Shown: positions 59,046 to 64,000 of the stretch, piece by piece | Position numbering within the stretch: the stretch's first letter is position 1 | How the letters are laid out: each line of letters opens with the position of its first letter | Assembly: GCF_910592395.1 (NCBI RefSeq) | Contig: NC_088324.1 | Span: 8,334,953 to 8,398,952 of the forward strand | Source of the DNA: Lineus longissimus | Lineage: Eukaryota; Nemertea; Pilidiophora; Heteronemertea; Lineidae | Direction: 5' to 3' | Length of the DNA stretch: 64,000 nucleotides | Notes under the pieces: model-generated | Databases searched by the model: none | Told to the model about the DNA's origin: nothing | What the model saw: the letters and a program-made list of their open reading frames with translations, nothing else | Made by a program: the position numbers and the translations under genes

Positions 59046-61002
59046 ATTGTTGTAAATTTCAATTAAGAATAAAATTGTAAACTATGCAAGTGTCATTTTG
59101 TTTGCTTTAGTGTTTGTGGCGTTGTATTGTTAGATAAGAGCTGCAGAAGAAACTAAGTAAATAAGCAGAAGAAATGTTTTGTAGGGACTGGTCTCTGCAT
59201 CTGTGTCTGAGTAAACTAGTACTGCTCTAAAAAAACTGCATTCTAAGAATCTATTGATTAGATGTCCATGTATACCTGAAAATCATGCGTAGGTGTCTTT
59301 AAATTTCACCACGGGTAGCATGATGGGGGACAATGTCACAACCTATAATGGAAACTAATAAAATATGTGAGCATTTGCACAAAGACTTGGTGGTAGATGC
59401 CACAGGGAGGGACAATGTCACAACCTGTGATGATGGTCCAGGGTAAAATTGATGTGGATGCATGAAATCTCGACCCCCCAGGAGTGTAAATACTAAATGA
59501 GTAGTCCTTTGTGCACCCAAACTGTTCAAGATCTGGGCCATCTGGCAAAAGAAGCTGGCGATATTCCTGCTCCTGATCAAGACTTGATAATCCCCCTTGT
59601 CCTCCACGAGGAAAGAAGAGATGAGGCCAACACCTGTTTTTTGAAGTGCTATTAATAATCCGCTTCAAACATGCCCTGTTTGGCAGCAGTGTTGCAAATA
59701 CAGCAAGATTTCGCTTCTCCTACCTGAGAGGCGAACATTAAACCTCGATTTCCTTCGGATGAGATTTCAGGGAACACGATAATCTGTATGAAACAAAGGA
59801 ACCTAGATAGAAATTATGAATTGTTTTAGTAGTCAACACACCATGTGATGTTCTAAATCCAGTACATATTGGCAGTGCAGCGACCTTGGAAAATGAGGTC
59901 TATTTGATCGCTAGGAGTTCACCATATGTTGGTTGAAATATCGTGATGAAGCCTTAATATATTTTTGACATTACATACAATGTAAAGATATAGATTATGT
60001 CTTATGTGTAGTGCCAGCTCCTATAGTTGTCTTGTCATAATCATCTTGATCAACAAGGTTTTAATACGCCAATGCATGTTGTGCATAGAGGCCTAGGATT
60101 GTCATTAATCTGTTGCTCAGAAGCCCCCAACCTGACCTTGGCAAATCTCGGAGGACTAATGTGTGCTACCCTTTATTCGCCCAAAGCAATAGGTCATGGT
60201 CCCATCTTAAGCTCGTCAACCATGAGCACCGTGAACAAGCAGTGCCATACAGATATGAAGTGCTGTACATGCTGGGAGACAAGTCCTTGAATCCCCAACT
60301 TCGAATCCTGTCTTTTTCATTGGAAATTTAGTTAGGCCACAGTGGTGCTGTCTAGCGGCAGAAGGAGGAACTGAAAGTTTTGAGCGAACATTTCAGTTCC
60401 ATTTTTTGCCGCCAGACAGCACTAGAGTCGCCTCACCCAATTTGACTGAAGGCGATGGATTTACTTCGTTTTTCTGTCTTCTGAAGATGATCCGTCTCAA
60501 ACTAAGGGATTTCGATAGAAATTTTTATTTGTTTAAGCAGTCAAAACAGCCCCAGCACACTCAAAAGGCGTCTTCTCACACAACAGACAGTAGATGCCAC
60601 CATGGACAAGGGCAATTTTCTCAACTCTTCCAGCTGGTTATATTTTACTTTTCTCGTACTGTACCGACTCTCCCAGCATAATAAGAGGGGAATGAATTCT
60701 TTTCCCGGACACTTGGATAGGATAAAATCAGTGGATAGACATCTTTTTTTAGCATGACACAGGATTGTGGTTCGGGGCTTATCTTATGATGGCACATTAT
60801 CAGGAGTAGTCATGGACAAGTTCACTCCTATTACAACCATATCCTTCTCATAGTTGAAGGGTCTTTACTTGCCCTCCCCCTCCCTCCATTCAAATATCAA
60901 ACCAAATTACCTAGTATTTGTGGGCTGTGAAAAGAGGACAAAGTCACAACCAGAACACAGGGATAAGATCACTTTAAGACAAAAGCTCGATGGAAAATAA
61001 CT
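59046..61002. other. Intergenic, one hairpin and weak frames
   Basis: Contains the hairpin at 60341-60425. On the minus strand about 59640-59430 two frames are open after an acceptor-like acag. One reads GLSSLDQEQEYRQLLLPDGP, but with two competing frames and no family match it was not called. Nothing else was recognised. Confidence 0.4.
60341..60425. repeat. Hairpin with about 36-bp arms and 14-nt loop
   Basis: AGTGGTGCTGTCTAGCGGCA, then GGAACTGAAA, pairs with TTTCAGTTCC, then TGCCGCCAGACAGCACTA. Only a short internal bulge and scattered mismatches interrupt it. It could be a MITE end pair or a pre-miRNA-like fold. Confidence 0.75.
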
Positions 61003-61212
61003 TCTCTAATAATAATATAATAATACGAGTCTTATATAGCGCAGTATCCAACCATTAACTGGCCGCTCAAAGCGCTTGATAGGCCTCTTTAAAAAGCAAA
61101 TGTTTGAGTTGTCCCTTGAAAGATAACAGAGAGCTGCAGTTCCTAACAGTTGAAGGAAGTTTGTTCCACAGCTGAGGGGCTCCAATTGAAAATGCTCTAC
61201 CACCGACTGACA
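61003..61212 (-). mobile_element. LINE 3' end (CR1/L2-like ORF2 tail)
   Basis: On the minus strand a frame reads VGGRAFSIGAPQLWNKLPST, then VRNCSSLLSFKGQLKHLLFK, and stops at 61069-61067. This is the characteristic C-terminal tail of CR1/L2/Jockey-type reverse transcriptases (RAFS..AP.LWN.LP...SF...LK..LF). The 3' tail contains agcgctttgagc and gcgctatataag, a hairpin-like LINE end, and then TTA/ATT repeats. It is 5'-truncated, as is usual for LINE copies. Confidence 0.75.
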
Positions 61213-61283
61213 TGACATTGGTCTAATCACACAATAGCAATTTTATTAAACATATGATTACACATATTACGATTCATGTTCAG

Positions 61284-61736
61284 AGTTAAAGGGGTACGTC
61301 GTTCTTAATAACCAGTGGTCCAGGAAAATAGAAATTCAGTATACACATAGCAGTAGTGCAGTTATTATGCATACTATTTGTGAAACTTGGTATTTGTATA
61401 TTGGTCTACAAAACAGCAATGCTTAAATTCATATTTGGTACTACTATTCAAATTTAATTAAAAATTTTTAATTTGTAACGACTGAGCCTTAAAAGGGGCA
61501 CACCATTCGTAATCACCTGTGGTCCAGTTGAATAGAAATCCACTAATACACAATGCCGTAGTGCAGTTATTATGAATACAAATTTGTTTAAACTTGGTAT
61601 TCATAGTATTTGTATATCAGTCTACACAACGGCAATGTCGAAATATATATTTAGTACGTATTTCCAGAATTAGACATTTTAAAAATTCTCAATTACAAAT
61701 TCAAAATTTTTAACGAACGGCGTAGGCCTTTAAGGT
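61284..61736. mobile_element. Dimeric MITE, TTAAAGGGGTACGYCGTTC family
   Basis: The left end TTAAAGGGGTACGTCGTTCT and the right end TTAACGAACGGCGTAGGCCT plus TTAA are inverted. Inside are two tandem half-units of about 215 bp (ccagtggtccaggaaaatag, gtagtgcagttattatg; then cctgtggtccagttgaatag, gtagtgcagttattatg). The junction carries a second TTAAAAGGGGCACACCATTC end. Other copies lie at 15340-15440 and near 1374. Confidence 0.8.
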
Positions 61737-61982
61737 AAAATACAGACAGCCCCTTTTTAACCCTTGCTACAATAAATCCCAATACCAGGATGAGGTGGAT
61801 ATTAGGGACAATGAAAGACAGTAGCATATACCTGTAGTTAGCAGCAGTATTCATCTCCCTACACCTGCAAACATTCTATTTATAAACCACACTCAGCGGA
61901 TCTCAGCGCACCAAACAGTGCTTGCATCATCAAGCAGCAATTTTCATAGGACCACCCGAGGAGAATCAGGTAAATATATATA

Positions 61983-62060
61983 AGACCATCCTTCAGTTTG
62001 GTGCCAATAAGGATGTATTGGGTGATAAGTCAGTTGAATACTGCCGCTCATAAACTGCTA
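61983..62060. mobile_element. Half copy of the CAGCAGT MITE
   Basis: ggtgccaataaggatgtatt, gggtgata and cataaactgct match the right half of the MITE at 8117-8360. No left end was found. Confidence 0.6.
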
Positions 62061-62304
62061 CTGTACTATAAAATCTTCATTGTGCAAGTGTACAGTTTCA
62101 ACATCAACAATATAGTAAGTTTCAACAAAGGCCCCTAATTCTACCTGAACGAATGGACGGTGATACATCAAGTTAAAAGCAACAAGCCCGGCCCCTCCTC
62201 TCCTAGAATTAAGTGGGAAGCCTGTTCCCCAAGTTTTTACTATCATTATTATTACATGAATCAGTATCATCATGATTACAACAATCAGTAGTGTTAGTCC
62301 ATCA

Positions 62305-62465
62305 ACGCAGTCGGAGTGGCCGAGTGGAATCATAAGCCCTGTCACCTCTGAGGTCCCTGGTTCGATTCCTGGTCAGCCCGGTACACTCATGTGATAGAGG
62401 GCGACTCTGTTTCACAGCATAGGTTTCCTACGGGATCTCCAGTTTCCTCCTACGTACATTACAAC
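62305..62465 (+). mobile_element. tRNA-derived SINE, plus strand
   Basis: The A-box-like gtcggagtggccgagtgg and the B box ggttcgattcc lie about 42 bp apart. The body agagggcgactctg, cataggtttcct and tcctcctac follows. It is the same family as 3975-4135. The GTGGCCGAGTGG box points to a tRNA-Leu/Ser-type ancestor. Confidence 0.85.
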
Positions 62466-63239
62466 AGCTCAATATCGTTTATAGGGCTAATAATGTCCCT
62501 GTTGACACTCAGCTCTCAACTCAATATATTTTTCTTAATCAGTGCGATGAACTAACATGAGGAATAGCAGTCCATTTTCAAATGAAAATATAGAATGTAA
62601 TAGATATAAAGATAGTTTTAATGTACACTCTAGTTTCACTGGTGTAAGACCAGTTCATCGAAAAACCTAGCTGGAACATGATGTCACAACCAACAGATAA
62701 CTCGGTGCTCCCCACCAACCATCTACTCAAACCAAATGTGTTGAACGGCATTAAATGACCATAACATCAGGCTTGAAGTGAATTCTTCGCACCGGTCTTA
62801 CATCAGTGAAACTACAGTGTTTGTGCTTAACATAAATATTGCTGTATCATTATCAACACCTTATATACCTGTTCTGTAAACAACCAAATATTTCTGCATC
62901 TTAGCGATTTTTAAAATTTTAGTTGATTGCGATATTTCATTTGGGTTTTTTGTCCATTAAAAAAATCGCTATTTTTATTTCTGCAAATCTGGATTATTCT
63001 CAAAACCTGCTGAAATGCCAGGAAGAATTTGCTTGTTTACAGTAGGTCATAAATATCTATTTCTCTCCAGGATACAAATATGCCTACCAAATCAAATTTC
63101 CATTGCACATGGAATAAACTGAGGCTGATGCATGATTGTATAAAAATAAGACGTTTTCAAAAATATTCCCTTCACAAAAACGGGATTTGAAAACAAAAGT
63201 TTTTAGGGGTGGCTCCTTAAATCTGGAATCGTCTCCCAT
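62466..63239. other. Intergenic, nothing recognised
   Basis: AT-rich sequence with only short frames and no repeat array. caccggtcttacatcagtga near 62792 is roughly the inverse of actggtgtaagaccagt near 62640, suggesting a decayed inverted-repeat element (62630-62815). Confidence 0.4.
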
Positions 63240-63375
63240 TAGAAATAAGAGCTATCACAGCCATCAGTTCATTCCATCCAAAAATAGCGGCTTTTTAGAG
63301 AATATCGTAACATGAAGTGGGAGGTTATTCCACCAAGCTTTGAGCAGGGCGACCTGGAAAGGCCTGTCACAAATA
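63240..63375 (-). mobile_element. Possible second LINE ORF2 tail
   Basis: On the minus strand DRPFQVALLKAWWNNLPLHV resembles the same LINE C-terminal motif (R.F.VA...W.N.LP) as at 61003-61212, but is more decayed, and a stop follows soon after. Confidence 0.35.
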
Positions 63376-63517
63376 ATGGTACAGTACTGTATTGTATAAT
63401 GGTACATTATTGCATTGTATACACTATTTACAATACAAAATTTATAAAGAGAACTAAACATTTTATACTGACGTCATGTCAGTCTTTCAATCTATGACAA
63501 ATCACATACAATATATA

Positions 63518-63675
63518 CAGTGGAACCTTAGTGGAAACCTCTCTATTAAGGACACTAGTTTTGGTCCCAAATTGGTTGTTTCTATTCAATTTGACCTCTC
63601 TAATCAGGACACCTCTCTCTATTAAAGACAGCACTTGTCAGTCCCATGGGTGTCCTTAATAGAGAGGTTCTACTG
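63518..63675. mobile_element. 158-bp pogo/Tigger-type MITE
   Basis: The ends CAGTGGAACCT and (reverse complement) CAGTAGAACCTCTCTATTAA, then GGACA, are flanked by TA on both sides. The CAGTRGAACCTC terminus with a TA target is typical of pogo/Tigger elements of the Tc1/mariner superfamily. Internal repeats of acctctctattaaggacac are in both orientations. It does not encode a protein. Confidence 0.85.
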
Positions 63676-64000
63676 TATATCCCATTTCTTAGGGCAATTT
63701 CCCAAATTGAAATATATATAGATATACAAAATGATTATTGCATTAACTTTTACGAAACCTTGTGATTATATACAAGTTTATCGAAATCACACATTTATAA
63801 AAATCAGTGGCTTCAAACACGACTTTCAAAGATGTCTCTTTTCAAACAAGTGTATTTTTGCTACATACAAAACTAGCTATCGTCTCTGCATAGAGTCTTC
63901 ACCACATCTGCTCAAGGTTCTCTTAAAAGTTTTAAAAACTATCAATTAGCACGGTCCGCGTGGATGGATTATTGTCAAAAACATTCAACAAATCTATAAT
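63676..64000. other. Window end, nothing recognised
   Basis: AT-rich. The frame at 63731-63949 (72 codons) has no domain I recognise. Confidence 0.4.

Noticed and set aside
59430-59640. Minus-strand frame GLSSLDQEQEYRQLLLPDGP... as an exon
   Set aside because: A second frame is equally open over the same bases, the acceptor is purine-rich and no family was recognised.

Overview
The window is nuclear DNA from a multicellular animal. It is AT-rich, with short exons separated by long introns, GT..AG splice sites, tRNA-derived SINEs, LINE tails, many short inverted-repeat (MITE-like) elements and unusually many minisatellites. The two recognisable genes and the repeat types suit a marine invertebrate. 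The sequence does not settle whether it is a lophotrochozoan or an invertebrate deuterostome. No bacterial, viral, rRNA or CRISPR feature was seen.

Layout. 1-4350: repeat-bearing flank or intron, with two SINEs just before the first visible exon. 4351-15937 (+): the last seven exons of an endophilin-B (SH3GLB / Bif-1 family) gene, covering the second half of the BAR domain and the SH3 domain; the first exons lie upstream of the window. Its introns hold a 27-bp and a 22-bp minisatellite and several MITEs. 15938-36400: no confident gene. This part contains a MITE whose empty site is preserved in a neighbouring tandem copy, a 40-bp minisatellite (2 kb), a 595-bp tandem duplication rich in one inverted motif, a 43-bp minisatellite (3 kb), a G-quadruplex run and a 570-bp foldback.

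36405-43236 (+): a complete six-exon gene for a secreted S1 (chymotrypsin-fold) serine protease of 384 residues. Between its signal peptide and catalytic domain is a region that is about half aspartate. Its first intron (3.8 kb) holds a 1.27-kb terminal-inverted-repeat element and hairpins. Its third intron begins with a tandem repeat that copied the splice donor.

43237-51634: intergenic. It holds a higher-order satellite (152-bp unit built from about 60-bp monomers) followed by three degenerate copies of an exon-like block and one more exon-like block of unknown identity. 51635-59045: four nearly identical 1616-bp tandem units and one diverged, deleted fifth unit. 59046-64000: scattered transposon remnants, including a LINE tail, a dimeric MITE, a SINE and a pogo/Tigger-type MITE.

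The two genes are unrelated in function: an intracellular membrane-curvature protein and a secreted protease. Nothing suggests they work together. Most of the window is repeat biology.
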